Program-made: the position numbers and the translations under genes
Source: Scybalocola_A sp900557175
GTDB lineage: Bacteria; Bacillota; Clostridia; Lachnospirales; Lachnospiraceae
Direction of reading: 5' to 3'
DNA: 64,000 bases
NCBI GenBank assembly: GCA_937890745.1
Contig: CALADH010000013.1
Location: 1-64,000, forward strand
The notes under the pieces: model-generated
Seen by the model: only the letters and a program-made list of their open reading frames with translations
What the model was told of the DNA's origin: nothing
Database searches by the model: none
In this document: positions 8,340 to 17,115 of the stretch, piece after piece
How positions within the stretch are numbered: the first letter of the stretch is position 1
How the letters are laid out: the number at the start of each line of letters is the position of its first letter

Positions 8340-10673
8340 ATGAGTATTCGTGAAAAAATTTCGGAAATGACGCTTGAAGAAAAAGCTTCTCTTTGCAGCG
8401 GTTTAAATTTCTGGTATATGAAAGGGTTAAATCGTCTTGGAATTTTCACGATGATGGTAACGGACGGCCCTCACGGCTTAAGAAAGCAGGCCGGCGAGAG
8501 TGACCACCTCGGAATTAATCAGAGTGTACCGGCGACATGTTTTCCGACAGCTTCTGCGTCGGCAAGCAGCTGGAATACAGATAAGCTTTGTGAGGCCGGT
8601 GGGGCGATTGGCGAGGAAGCACTTTGGGAAAAAGTTGCCGTTGTTTTAGGACCGGGAACGAATATGAAGCGTTCCCCGCTGTGCGGAAGAAATTTTGAAT
8701 ATTTCAGCGAGGATCCGTATCTTGCCGGTGAAATGTCGGCAGCGTGGGTGAATGGCGTTCAGAGTAAAAATGTCGGCACATCTTTAAAGCATTTTGCGGC
8801 AAATAATCAAGAAAAGGCGCGTCTGACATCAAACTCGGTTATTGATGAGCGGACACTCAGGGAAATTTACCTTGCAGCTTTTGAGCGGACAGTGAAAAAA
8901 GCAAAACCGTGGACGCTTATGTGTTCATATAATAAGATTAACGGTGTTTATTCATGCGAGAATCCGTGGCTGCTTGATGAAGTCCTCAGAAAAGAGTGGA
9001 GACATGACGGCATTGTCATGACAGACTGGGGCGCAATGAATGACAGAGTGCGTGCTCTCAAAGCCGGTCTTGAACTTGAAATGCCGGGGCCGGACGGTTA
9101 CAATGATAAACGGATCGTCGAGGCCGTCAGAAACGGAGAACTTGATGAGACAGTGCTTGATGAGGCCGTTGAGAGACTTTTGGGATTGTATGAAAAGGCG
9201 GCGAAGGCAGAGGCAAAGCCTTATGATATTTCAAAACATCACCGTATTGCACGGGAAATGGCGGCAGACAGTGCAGTACTTCTTAAAAATGAGCATGCGC
9301 TTCCGCTTGACAGTCATAAGTCTTATGCGGTTGTCGGAGATTTTGCACTGCAGCCGAGATATCAGGGCGCGGGAAGCTCTAAAATCAATCCGCATAAGAT
9401 TGACAGTCCGCTTGATGAACTCCGGGCGCTTGGCATTGATATAGCCTATGCACAGGGATATCACAGAGAAAGTGATGTTGCCGATGAAAAGCTTGTGGAG
9501 GAAGCAAAGCAGCTTGCAGCCGGAAAAGATGGTGTCATTGTTTTTGCAGGCCTGCCGGATTCATATGAAAGTGAAGGCTTTGACAGAACACACTTAAATA
9601 TGCCGGACAGCCATAACCATCTTATTGAGGTGCTGTGTGAGGTTAATCAAAATGTCATTGTTGTACTAATGTGCGGCAGCGCGGTTATCATGCCGTGGCA
9701 CGATAAAGTACAGGCTGTTTTACTTATGTATCTCGGCGGAGAAGCCGTTGGCGGCGCCTGTGCAGACTTGCTGACAGGCCGCGTGAATCCGTCGGGTAAA
9801 CTGGCAGAAACATTTCCGCTGTCACTTTCTGATACGCCGGCATTCGGAAATTTTGCAAATGATGATGCGGATATTGAATACCGTGAAAATATTTTGATCG
9901 GTTACCGCTACTATGACGCCTTAAATAAAGAAGTTGCCTATCCGTTTGGCTTTGGCCTGTCCTATACAGATTTCAAGTATGAACATATGGATATCCGATG
10001 GGATAAAGCTGTGAGAGAAGGCTCTGTCACAGTGACTGTAAAGAATACCGGAAACTGTGACGGAAGCGAGGTTATCCAGCTGTATGTCGGCAAAAAGGAC
10101 AGCCCGATTTTAAGAGCACCTAAAGAATTAAAGGGTTTTGCCAAGGTATATTTAAAGGCGGGAGAAACAAAAACAGTTGACATAGAGCTCGATGAGAGAA
10201 GTTTTTCTTATTACAATGTCGATCGTCAGGCGTGGACTGTCGAGGACGGTGTTTATGAGATTTATATCGGAGCTTCAAGCAGGGATATCCGTCTGGAAAA
10301 ACAGCTGAATGTTGACGGGGAGAAACAGCTGACGCCGTCAGTCCTGTTGAAAGATGAGGTGATCGCAGACGGCAGCTATCATATTACGGATGAACAGTTT
10401 GCAAAGCTCTTTAAAGGAAAGCTTCCCGAAAAAACAGATATTTTGGAGAAATCTGTAAACACAAGACTGGGCGCGGTGCTTGCCGATGAAAAAGGCAGGG
10501 AACTTTTTGGCAAAATCGCACAGGCATATACGGCAGGTTTTGACGACAATGATGATGTCGGCCGCATGATGCTTGCAATGGTCAATGACATGCCGCTTCG
10601 AAGTCTTGCAATGTTTGGTCTTACAGATATGGAAACAATTATAAAAACAGTCGAAGAATGGAAAAATAATTGA
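8340..10673 (+). CDS. Glycoside hydrolase family 3 (beta-glucosidase-type)
   Basis: 777 residues in the three-part GH3 layout: N-terminal barrel, C-terminal alpha/beta sandwich (from about DGVIVFAGLPDSYESEGFDR) and fibronectin-III-like domain near the end. The nucleophile motif is IVMTDWGA with Asp229. The LKHFAANNQE and PGTNMKRSPLCGRNFEYFSE blocks are standard. No signal peptide, so cytoplasmic. I start at 8340 because GGAGG lies 7 bases upstream; the frame is open back to 8289 but that would overlap the symporter. Specificity (glucosidase, xylosidase or N-acetyl-glucosaminidase-like) cannot be told from motifs, though the long form with a Fn3 domain is typical of beta-glucosidases. Confidence 0.93.
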   Translation: MSIREKISEMTLEEKASLCSGLNFWYMKGLNRLGIFTMMVTDGPHGLRKQAGESDHLGINQSVPATCFPTASASASSWNTDKLCEAGGAIGEEALWEKVAVVLGPGTNMKRSPLCGRNFEYFSEDPYLAGEMSAAWVNGVQSKNVGTSLKHFAANNQEKARLTSNSVIDERTLREIYLAAFERTVKKAKPWTLMCSYNKINGVYSCENPWLLDEVLRKEWRHDGIVMTDWGAMNDRVRALKAGLELEMPGPDGYNDKRIVEAVRNGELDETVLDEAVERLLGLYEKAAKAEAKPYDISKHHRIAREMAADSAVLLKNEHALPLDSHKSYAVVGDFALQPRYQGAGSSKINPHKIDSPLDELRALGIDIAYAQGYHRESDVADEKLVEEAKQLAAGKDGVIVFAGLPDSYESEGFDRTHLNMPDSHNHLIEVLCEVNQNVIVVLMCGSAVIMPWHDKVQAVLLMYLGGEAVGGACADLLTGRVNPSGKLAETFPLSLSDTPAFGNFANDDADIEYRENILIGYRYYDALNKEVAYPFGFGLSYTDFKYEHMDIRWDKAVREGSVTVTVKNTGNCDGSEVIQLYVGKKDSPILRAPKELKGFAKVYLKAGETKTVDIELDERSFSYYNVDRQAWTVEDGVYEIYIGASSRDIRLEKQLNVDGEKQLTPSVLLKDEVIADGSYHITDEQFAKLFKGKLPEKTDILEKSVNTRLGAVLADEKGRELFGKIAQAYTAGFDDNDDVGRMMLAMVNDMPLRSLAMFGLTDMETIIKTVEEWKNN

Positions 10674-10679
10674 CAGCAG

Positions 10680-10732
10680 AAGGTATAAGACAAAGGGCAT
10701 GCCATGACGACGTGCCTGTCTTATGCCTTTTT
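10680..10732. terminator. Bidirectional terminator between GH3 and MATE genes
   Basis: AAGGTATAAGACA (10680-10692) pairs with TGTCTTATGCCTT (10717-10729), one G-U pair, followed by a T run. The two flanking genes converge here. Confidence 0.85.
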
Positions 10733-10752
10733 GATTTTAGATTGTTCTAAGC

Positions 10753-12138
10753 CTATATCCCCTGCATGTCCGCTTCCAGTTTTTTGATGTGTGTAAATTC
10801 ACGTTTGATGACGATGGCCGTTGTGATGAAAGCGGCGGCGTCGGCAACCGGTCCGGCAAACATAATGCCTTCGATACCGAAAAATACCGGCAGGATAAGA
10901 ATAAGCGGTATGAGGAAGATCACCTGTCTTGTCATGGAAAGAAGAACGCCCTTGATCGGTTTTCCGATGGCTGCAAAGAAGTTTGATGAAAGCAGCTGGC
11001 AGCCGTTGACAATCACCATAAACAGGAAAATTCTCATGAATTTCACTGCAAATTCAAAGTAGAGGGCATCGCCGTTTCCGAACAGGGAAATAATCTGTTT
11101 CGGGAAAAATTGAAAAAGAATAAAACCGATGGCGGAAATCACAAGATTGCAGCTAATGGCAAGCTTGTAGATGCCGCGGACGCGGTCGTATTTTTTTGCG
11201 CCGTAGTTAAAGCCGATAATTGGCTGTGAGCCCTGTGATATACCGATAATGACTGCGAGAAGAATTGCATTTGTCTTCATGACGATACCGCAGCAGGCAA
11301 GCGGAATCTCGCTGCCGTAAATGGAACGGGCGCCGTAATAGGTCAGCGAGTTATTTAAAACAATCTGCACGAAGGTTAAAGCAAGCTGATTTAAGCTGTT
11401 GCTCATGCCGAGTGCGGCAATTTTAGTGCATTCATGGAGTTTTAACCGGAAATGATGCCTTTTCAAGTCCACATGTTTAAATTTTCTGAGGTAAAGGGCA
11501 GCCATAACAAATGAGAAAAACTGTCCGATGACAGTTGCCCACGCCGCGCCTGCGACGCCCATATTAAAAACAAAAATAAACAGCGGATCCAAAATAGTAT
11601 TGATGACAGCACCGACAAGCATACAGGTCATGGAGTATTTCGGGCTGCCGTCGGCTCTTGCGAGATTGCTCATACCGTTGGTGATAATGAGGAGCGGCAT
11701 ACCAAGCGCTGTAATTCTTGTATAGCTTTCGGCGTATGGAAGTACGTCCGGTGTCGCTCCGAAAATTGTCAGCAGGGGAACGAGAAAAATCTGAATGAGC
11801 GCGGCATAAATAAGACCGCAGACGACCATCATACAGAATGCAGTGCCGACGGATACGGCGGCATGTTCTTTTTCACCTGCACCCAGTTCGAGGGAAAAGC
11901 GGGATGCAGACCCGACGCCGATTAAAAGCGCAATCGCAAGACAGATTGTTGTCAGTGGGAAAGCGACATTTGTCGCGGCATTGCCGAGATAGCCGACGCC
12001 CTGTCCGATAAATACCTGATCGACAATATTATAAAGGGAGCTGACGACCATGGCAATAATACTCGGCACGGCGTAAGTTTTTAAAAGCTTCGGGAGCGGC
12101 TGTGTACCCAAAGGATTTTCTTTTGTAAGTTGGGACAT
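10753..12138 (-). CDS. MATE family multidrug/cation antiporter
   Basis: 461 residues with about 12 transmembrane segments. It has the MATE N-terminal pattern (PLPKLLKTYAVPSIIAMVVS, then YNIVDQVFIGQGVGYLGNAA) and the mirrored second half (SQGSQPIIGFNYGAK). MATE proteins export cationic drugs or metabolites using a Na+ or H+ gradient; the substrate is not predictable. Start placed at 12138 (MSQLTKENP) behind AAAGGTG; the frame is open further upstream but that part is the leader. It is transcribed alone from the promoter at 12295-12323 through a ~150-base leader that contains inverted repeats. Confidence 0.92.
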   Translation of the reverse strand: MSQLTKENPLGTQPLPKLLKTYAVPSIIAMVVSSLYNIVDQVFIGQGVGYLGNAATNVAFPLTTICLAIALLIGVGSASRFSLELGAGEKEHAAVSVGTAFCMMVVCGLIYAALIQIFLVPLLTIFGATPDVLPYAESYTRITALGMPLLIITNGMSNLARADGSPKYSMTCMLVGAVINTILDPLFIFVFNMGVAGAAWATVIGQFFSFVMAALYLRKFKHVDLKRHHFRLKLHECTKIAALGMSNSLNQLALTFVQIVLNNSLTYYGARSIYGSEIPLACCGIVMKTNAILLAVIIGISQGSQPIIGFNYGAKKYDRVRGIYKLAISCNLVISAIGFILFQFFPKQIISLFGNGDALYFEFAVKFMRIFLFMVIVNGCQLLSSNFFAAIGKPIKGVLLSMTRQVIFLIPLILILPVFFGIEGIMFAGPVADAAAFITTAIVIKREFTHIKKLEADMQGI

Positions 12139-12184
12139 ATTTAAAACACCTTTCATTTTGAGGTTTGCTGAGTTGTTTGTGGTA

Positions 12185-12224
12185 CTAAAAATGCACGCTG
12201 CACAAAATATATGCAGGTATAAGA
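12185..12224 (-). repeat. Two-box sequence in the MATE leader shared with 16871-17001
   Basis: The 23-base box at 12185-12207 and the 16-base box at 12209-12224 occur exactly, in the opposite orientation, at 16979-17001 and 16871-16886. Here the boxes are 1 base apart; there they are 92 bases apart. The nearby sequence also forms GCAGACA/TGTCTGC and CTGCACA/TGTGCAG pairings, so the leader RNA is probably structured. Confidence 0.75.
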
Positions 12225-12294
12225 TATCAGATATTGCACTTCTGAGCATATGTGCAGCAGACATCTGTCTGCTATCGCCAAATATTCTCTTACA

Positions 12295-12323
12295 ATTATA
12301 CTGAAAAAATTTTTACGGTGCAA
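12295..12323 (-). promoter_or_regulatory. Promoter of the MATE gene
   Basis: On the minus strand TTGCAC (12323-12318), 17-base spacer, TATAAT (12300-12295). It implies a ~150-nt leader before the start codon. Confidence 0.8.
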
Positions 12324-12555
12324 GGGATAAACTTTAGAATCTTTAAGAGAGATACGATTCAGAAATTATTTCATATGAACTGAACGTATCCTATAGAACC
12401 GCACATCGTATCCCTGCATCAGCATTAAATAATTTTATCGTACCGGAATAAGATTGGCATACTTTGTCACAACATGGCATAAGCATATACACTATTTTAG
12501 AAATAAGTAAAGGTACTTGCAGTGATGCCGGCGATTTTATTATGTATAAAATTGA
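12324..12555. other. Gene-poor stretch between MATE promoter and nad operon
   Basis: AT-rich sequence without a credible start, ribosome site or family match on either strand. The segment just before 12556 can be read as a degenerate continuation (DAGDFIMYKIEEKLIALI) of the fragment at 12556-12723 in another frame. Confidence 0.5.
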
Positions 12556-12723
12556 GGAAAAGTTGATTGCTCTTATTTAAATTTGGCAACAGATTGTATC
12601 GAGGATAATCTGAAAATATTTTATTATCGAGGATTGAAAGAATGGAATAGTGAAAAAGGTTACCTGATAGATACCTGTCTGACGGCACAGGATAAATATA
12701 AGACATATTTGGATGTGTATTAA
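12556..12723 (+). pseudogene. C-terminal fragment of an unidentified protein
   Basis: An open frame without a start codon ends at TAA 12721-12723 and reads RGLKEWNSEKGYLIDTCLTA then QDKYKTYLDVY. A terminator follows at once, as expected at the 3' end of a former gene. The upstream part seems to continue in another frame, suggesting a frameshifted, truncated gene. I do not recognise the family. Confidence 0.45.
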
Positions 12724-12760
12724 GCAGGAAAGCCATATAAACGGACTTCCTGCTTTTCTT
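12722..12760 (+). terminator. Terminator after the gene fragment
   Basis: AAGCAGGAA (12722-12730) pairs with TTCCTGCTT (12747-12755), followed by TTCTT. Confidence 0.7.
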
Positions 12761-12824
12761 ATACCTAAAATCATAAATAGTGAAGAACGATTTCGACAGA
12801 TAGACATAAACCTAAACAACTGTC

Positions 12825-12853
12825 TTGTCACATGTAAAAATATGGTGTATAAT
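12825..12853 (+). promoter_or_regulatory. Promoter of the nadABC-niaR operon with flanking TGTCT half-sites
   Basis: TTGTCA (12825-12830), 17-base spacer, TATAAT (12848-12853). Short inverted AGACA/TGTCT elements lie at 12802-12806, 12821-12825 and 12871-12875, around and over the promoter. They are candidates for NiaR binding because niaR is the last gene of the operon. Confidence 0.75.
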
Positions 12854-12929
12854 CACCTTTAACGCCGGTCAGACAAGGAGCGCTGTTTCCGGCAGGATAT
12901 TGATGAAGTATAATCACAGGAGGATTGAG

Positions 12930-13838
12930 ATGAATTCAATGATAGAAGAAATAGAAGCACTGAAGCGGGAGAAAAACGCAGTGATTTTGGCCCACTATTA
13001 TGTACCCGATGAGGTTCAGGCCATTGCCGACGAGGTTGGCGATTCCTTTTATTTAAGTAAAAAAGCAAAAGAAAGCGCGGCAGATGTCATTGTTTTTGCC
13101 GGCGTGTCTTTTATGGGCGAGAGCGCCTGCATGATGAATCCGGGCAAAAAGGTACTCATGCCGGATATCACAGCGGATTGTGCGATGGCGCATATGGCTT
13201 CAGAGGCAGCGGTTGCCGCAATGCGTGAAAAATATGATGATCTGGCTGTTGTGTGTTACATTAATTCGACGGCGGCATTAAAGTCTGTGTCTGATGTGTG
13301 CGTGACCTCGTCAAATGCGGTAAAGATTGTCAAAAAACTGCCGAATAAACATATTTTCTTTATACCTGACGGCAATTTGGGAGCCTATGTTAAGGAACAG
13401 GTGCCGGAAAAGGATATTATTTTAAACGATGGTTATTGTCCTGTACATAAAAATATTACGGCAGCGGATGTGCGCGCGGCAAAGAAGGCTCATGAAAATG
13501 CCTTGTTTTTGGTGCATCCGGAATGTATCGCAGAGGTTGTTGCCATGGCTGATTTTGTCGGAAGTACAGCAGATATTATTAAGTTTGCAAAGGAAAATGC
13601 AGCGTCCGAGTTTATTATAGGCACAGAGGACGGTGTAATGTATGAATTAAAGCGGCAAAATCCGGCAAAGCAGTTTTATTCTGTGATGAAAGGACAGTGC
13701 TGTGCAGATATGAAGCTTGTGACTTTGGAAAAGGTCAGAGATTGTCTTAAAAATGAGACAGGTCTTATGGAAGTTCAGAGTGAAATTTCCGAATTGGCGG
13801 TCAGACCGCTGCAAAAAATGCTGGAGTTGGCAAAGTAG
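12930..13838 (+). CDS. nadA: Quinolinate synthase
   Basis: 302 residues, normal for NadA. It condenses iminoaspartate with dihydroxyacetone phosphate to quinolinate, the second step of de novo NAD synthesis, using an oxygen-sensitive [4Fe-4S] cluster. The three cluster Cys are expected in GESACMMNPG, LVHPEC and GQCCADMK, all visible. Substrate-binding motifs AHYYVPDEVQ, DCAMAHM and IIGTEDG are also present. Start at 12930 is set by AGGAGGATTGAG; the frame is open 35 codons further up through the promoter region and is not used. First gene of nadA-nadB-nadC-niaR. Confidence 0.96.
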   Translation: MNSMIEEIEALKREKNAVILAHYYVPDEVQAIADEVGDSFYLSKKAKESAADVIVFAGVSFMGESACMMNPGKKVLMPDITADCAMAHMASEAAVAAMREKYDDLAVVCYINSTAALKSVSDVCVTSSNAVKIVKKLPNKHIFFIPDGNLGAYVKEQVPEKDIILNDGYCPVHKNITAADVRAAKKAHENALFLVHPECIAEVVAMADFVGSTADIIKFAKENAASEFIIGTEDGVMYELKRQNPAKQFYSVMKGQCCADMKLVTLEKVRDCLKNETGLMEVQSEISELAVRPLQKMLELAK

Positions 13839-13849
13839 GGGAGTTTGTA

Positions 13850-15157
13850 ATGAAAAAGCTAGAAACAGATATATTAATTGTCGGTACAGGCGTGAGCGGC
13901 CTTTTTGCGGCACTTCACCTGCCGGAGGATAAGCAGGTGCTCATGATTACAAAGGATGAAGAAAGCCACAGCGATTCCTTTTTGGCGCAAGGCGGTATTT
14001 GCGTGATGCGCGATGAGAACGATTATGACAGTTTTATGGAAGATACGATGAAAGCCGGTCATTATGAAAACAGAAAAGCATCCGTTGACATCATGATACG
14101 ATCATCAAGGAAAGTCATTAACGAGCTGATTGATTTTGGCGTTGATTTTTGTATGAAAGACGGGGAACTTCATTATACGAGAGAGGGCTGCCATTCCAAA
14201 CCGAGAATTTTGTACCATGAAGATATCACAGGAGAAGAAATTACAAGAAAACTTCTTGCGGCTGTCCACAAAAGAAAAAATGTGACAATCCTTGAGAATG
14301 TGACGATGCTGGATATCATTGAAATGGATAACACATGTCTCGGCATTGCGGCAAAAGACGGGAACGGCAGTTTATTTGCCATTGAGGCCGGATATACGAT
14401 TTTTGCAAGCGGCGGTATCGGCGGTCTTTATGAACATTCGACCAATTATCCGCATCTGACGGGGGACGCTCTTGCGATTGCGATGCGCCACGGCGTCGGG
14501 CTTGAACATATTGATTACATACAGATTCATCCGACAACCCTTTACTCAAAGAAACCGGGACGCCGCTTTCTTATTTCAGAATCCGTCCGCGGCGAGGGGG
14601 CGAAGCTTTACAATGCTGCCGGAGCGCGTTTTACAAATGAGGTGCTTCCGCGGGATTTGCTGACGGAAGCCATTAAGGCTCAGATGGCAAAGGATCATAT
14701 GCCGTATGTGTGGCTTGATATGACGGTGCTCGGTAAAGATGAAATACTGAGGCATTTTCCGCATATTTATGAGCGCTGTCTTGAAGAAGGCTATGATGCC
14801 GTTCATGAATGGATACCGGTTGTTCCGGCCCAGCATTATTTTATGGGCGGTATTCATGTGGATAAGGACAGTAAAACGACAATGAATAACCTGTTTGCGG
14901 CCGGTGAGACGAGCTGCAATGGCGTTCACGGCGCTAACCGCCTTGCAAGTAATTCACTTTTGGAGAGTCTTGTTTTTGCGAAGCGGGCGGCAATGAAGAT
15001 TTCAGAAAGCGGTGCGCCAAACGAGGCGCTGCATAGGGAATTTGAAACGCTTGGCAGCAGTGTTCTTACACGCCTTACAATGGAACAAAATCATTTGAAA
15101 GAAATTTACAAACAGGAAATTCTTGCAGAAATAGAAAGGGAGAGACAGGCAAAATGA
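13850..15157 (+). CDS. nadB: L-aspartate oxidase
   Basis: 435 residues. It oxidises L-aspartate to iminoaspartate with FAD; in anaerobes fumarate is the likely acceptor. The FAD fold is visible as ILIVGTGVSGLFAALHL, then SFLAQGGICVM, and the C-terminal FAD loop NGVHGANRLASNSLLESLVF. It is shorter than E. coli NadB (540) because the C-terminal helical domain is reduced, a form common in Clostridia. It follows nadA by 11 bases and overlaps nadC by 4 (ATGA), so the three enzymes are co-translated. Confidence 0.95.
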   Translation: MKKLETDILIVGTGVSGLFAALHLPEDKQVLMITKDEESHSDSFLAQGGICVMRDENDYDSFMEDTMKAGHYENRKASVDIMIRSSRKVINELIDFGVDFCMKDGELHYTREGCHSKPRILYHEDITGEEITRKLLAAVHKRKNVTILENVTMLDIIEMDNTCLGIAAKDGNGSLFAIEAGYTIFASGGIGGLYEHSTNYPHLTGDALAIAMRHGVGLEHIDYIQIHPTTLYSKKPGRRFLISESVRGEGAKLYNAAGARFTNEVLPRDLLTEAIKAQMAKDHMPYVWLDMTVLGKDEILRHFPHIYERCLEEGYDAVHEWIPVVPAQHYFMGGIHVDKDSKTTMNNLFAAGETSCNGVHGANRLASNSLLESLVFAKRAAMKISESGAPNEALHREFETLGSSVLTRLTMEQNHLKEIYKQEILAEIERERQAK

Positions 15158-16005
15158 ATACAATCACAATGAAAATGAATGTCGATAATTTAATTATGCA
15201 GGCGCTTCGCGAGGATATTACAAGCGAGGATATTACAACAAATGCGGTTATGCGTGAGAGAAAGCAGGGCGAAGTGCAGCTTATATGTAAAGAGGACGGT
15301 ATTATTGCCGGACTTGATGTCTTTAAAAGAGTGTTTGTGCTTTTGGATGAGACAACAGAGGTTGAATTTTATGCGGCCGACGGTGATGCGGTTAAAAACG
15401 GCCAGCTCCTGGGCGTAGTCCGCGGTGATATACGGGTGCTTTTATCCGGCGAACGTACAGCCCTTAATTATTTACAGCGCATGAGCGGCATTGCGACTTA
15501 CACAAAGAGTATTGCAAAGCTTTTTGAAGGAAGCAAAACAAAGCTTTTGGATACAAGAAAGACAACGCCGAATATGCGTATTTTTGAAAAATATGCTGTA
15601 AAGGTCGGCGGCGGCTATAATCACCGCTACAATTTATCTGACGGTATTTTACTTAAGGACAATCATATTGCGGCAGCAGGCGGTGTGAAGGAAGCAGTTG
15701 CGATGGCAAAAGAATATGCGCCATTTGTCAGAAAAATTGAGGTCGAGACAGAGACATTGGCACAGGTGCACGAGGCAGTTGAGGCCGGTGCGGATATTAT
15801 CATGCTTGACAATATGACGCCGGAGATGATGCGTGAGGCAATTGACTATATTGACGGCAGAGCTGAGACAGAGTGCTCAGGCAACGTTACACGCGAAAAT
15901 GTGGAGCGTCTGACGGCACTTGGCGTCGATTATATTTCAAGCGGCGCCCTGACACATTCAGCGCCGATTCTTGACTTGTCACTGAAAAATCTGCATGAAA
16001 TTTAA
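15154..16005 (+). CDS. nadC: Nicotinate-nucleotide pyrophosphorylase (carboxylating)
   Basis: 283 residues, normal length. It converts quinolinate and PRPP to nicotinate mononucleotide. Family motifs: LREDITSEDITT at the N-terminus, GERTALNYLQRMSGIAT, DTRKTTPNMRIFEKYAV, GGGYNHRYNLSDGILLKDNH and the C-terminal YISSGALTHSAP. The ATG overlaps the nadB stop; an internal ATG (MKMNVDNL) a few codons on is a possible alternative start. Confidence 0.96.
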   Translation: MNTITMKMNVDNLIMQALREDITSEDITTNAVMRERKQGEVQLICKEDGIIAGLDVFKRVFVLLDETTEVEFYAADGDAVKNGQLLGVVRGDIRVLLSGERTALNYLQRMSGIATYTKSIAKLFEGSKTKLLDTRKTTPNMRIFEKYAVKVGGGYNHRYNLSDGILLKDNHIAAAGGVKEAVAMAKEYAPFVRKIEVETETLAQVHEAVEAGADIIMLDNMTPEMMREAIDYIDGRAETECSGNVTRENVERLTALGVDYISSGALTHSAPILDLSLKNLHEI

Positions 16006-16041
16006 TCACCGGTAAACGCTGCGTGGAAAGGACTAAAACTG

Positions 16042-16569
16042 ATGGATGGAGAACAGAGAAGAAAAGAAATCGTGGACTGCATTATTCAGAGTCGCAGCCC
16101 TTTATCCGGGACAAAGCTTGCCGAGAGTTTTCGTGTCAGCAGACAGGTCATTGTGCAGGATATCGCGCTTTTGCGGGCATCGGGCTATGAAATTATTTCG
16201 ACAAACCGCGGTTATATATGTACGGGAAGCCGCCCGGCGGCTGTCCGTGTGCTGAAAATGTGTCATTCCGATGAGGATATAAGAAAAGAGCTGAATATGA
16301 TTGTCGATATGGGCGGTACAGTGGAAGATGTGTTTATACGGCATAGAGTATATGGCGAGCTTCGGGCACCGATGCACATCACATCGAGGCTTAAGGTCGA
16401 AAGATTTATTGATGATATTAAAAGCGGTAAATCAAGCCCCCTCAAAAATGTGACATCGGATTATCATTATCATACGATTACGGCTGAGAGCGAGGAAGTG
16501 CTTGATTATATTGAAAATACGCTTAAAAAAGAGGGCATCTGCATCGAGATGGCCCCTTATGAGAAGTGA
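16042..16569 (+). CDS. niaR: Niacin-responsive repressor NiaR (HTH_11 + 3H domain)
   Basis: 175 residues. An N-terminal biotin-repressor-like winged helix (IVDCIIQSRSPLSGTKLAES, then RVSRQVIVQDIALLRASGY) is joined to a 3H domain containing the conserved His in VFIRHRVYGEL, MHITSRL and DYHYHTIT. This is the architecture of NiaR/YrxA, which represses NAD synthesis and niacin salvage genes when bound to nicotinic acid. It is the last gene of the nad operon (36-base gap after nadC), so it probably represses its own operon through the AGACA/TGTCT elements near the promoter. Confidence 0.93.
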   Translation: MDGEQRRKEIVDCIIQSRSPLSGTKLAESFRVSRQVIVQDIALLRASGYEIISTNRGYICTGSRPAAVRVLKMCHSDEDIRKELNMIVDMGGTVEDVFIRHRVYGELRAPMHITSRLKVERFIDDIKSGKSSPLKNVTSDYHYHTITAESEEVLDYIENTLKKEGICIEMAPYEK

Positions 16570-17115
16570 ATGTAGGTTTGTCGGCACAGTATATTTGAAA
16601 TTTTTCTGTTGATGTTTTAAGTACAGGGCAGCTATATCATTTTTGGTGACACGCCGCACTTTCTGCTCGTCCCACGCATTTATAGACTCCATTCGCGCAA
16701 ATGCTTCGCTGCAGCGCTCGGTGGAGTCATTAGCGCAGTCCTCGCGACGAAAGTTTTGCTATTGTCACTGTAAAATGATATGCCGCCCCTACGCTAATAT
16801 GCCAAAGACAGAAGTTTCAATATGCTGTGCGGCCTTCTGCAGATAAGAGGCGAAAGGATGGTGTCTATTGTCTTATACCTGCATATGCCGGCTGTGTGTT
16901 GTAGTTTAGCGGCAGAGACTGTCAAGTTTCTTGGACTACTGAAGCCGAAAAACAGCGGCTACGAGGGCTGCAAGTATGTTTTGTGCAGCGTGCATTTTTA
17001 GCATCGCAAACAAAACCATACGTGAAGCGCACGAGCAATGCCGCGTGTATTATGGCTATGGTCAAAAAAATTCGTGACAGCCTCTGACGCAGAGAGTACA
17101 AACATAACGGCAACC
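16570..17115. other. 545-base gene-free region with repeat elements
   Basis: No open frame here has a ribosome site or family resemblance. It contains GACTCCA/TGGAGTC inverted arms (about 16687-16729), GC-rich hairpin-prone segments, and the two boxes shared with the MATE leader (16871-16886 and 16979-17001). It is unusually long for this compact region and may hold a small dispersed element or a structured RNA. Confidence 0.55.
16871..17001 (+). repeat. Two-box sequence shared with the MATE leader, split by 92 bases
   Basis: Box TCTTATACCTGCATAT at 16871-16886 and a 23-base box at 16979-17001 (starting TTTTGTGCAGCG) match exactly the complementary boxes at 12209-12224 and 12185-12207. The 92 bases in between are absent there. 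Confidence 0.75.

Noticed and set aside
12497..12831. Minus-strand frames opposite the gene fragment
   Set aside because: No ribosome site or family resemblance; the plus-strand fragment with its terminator explains the sequence better.
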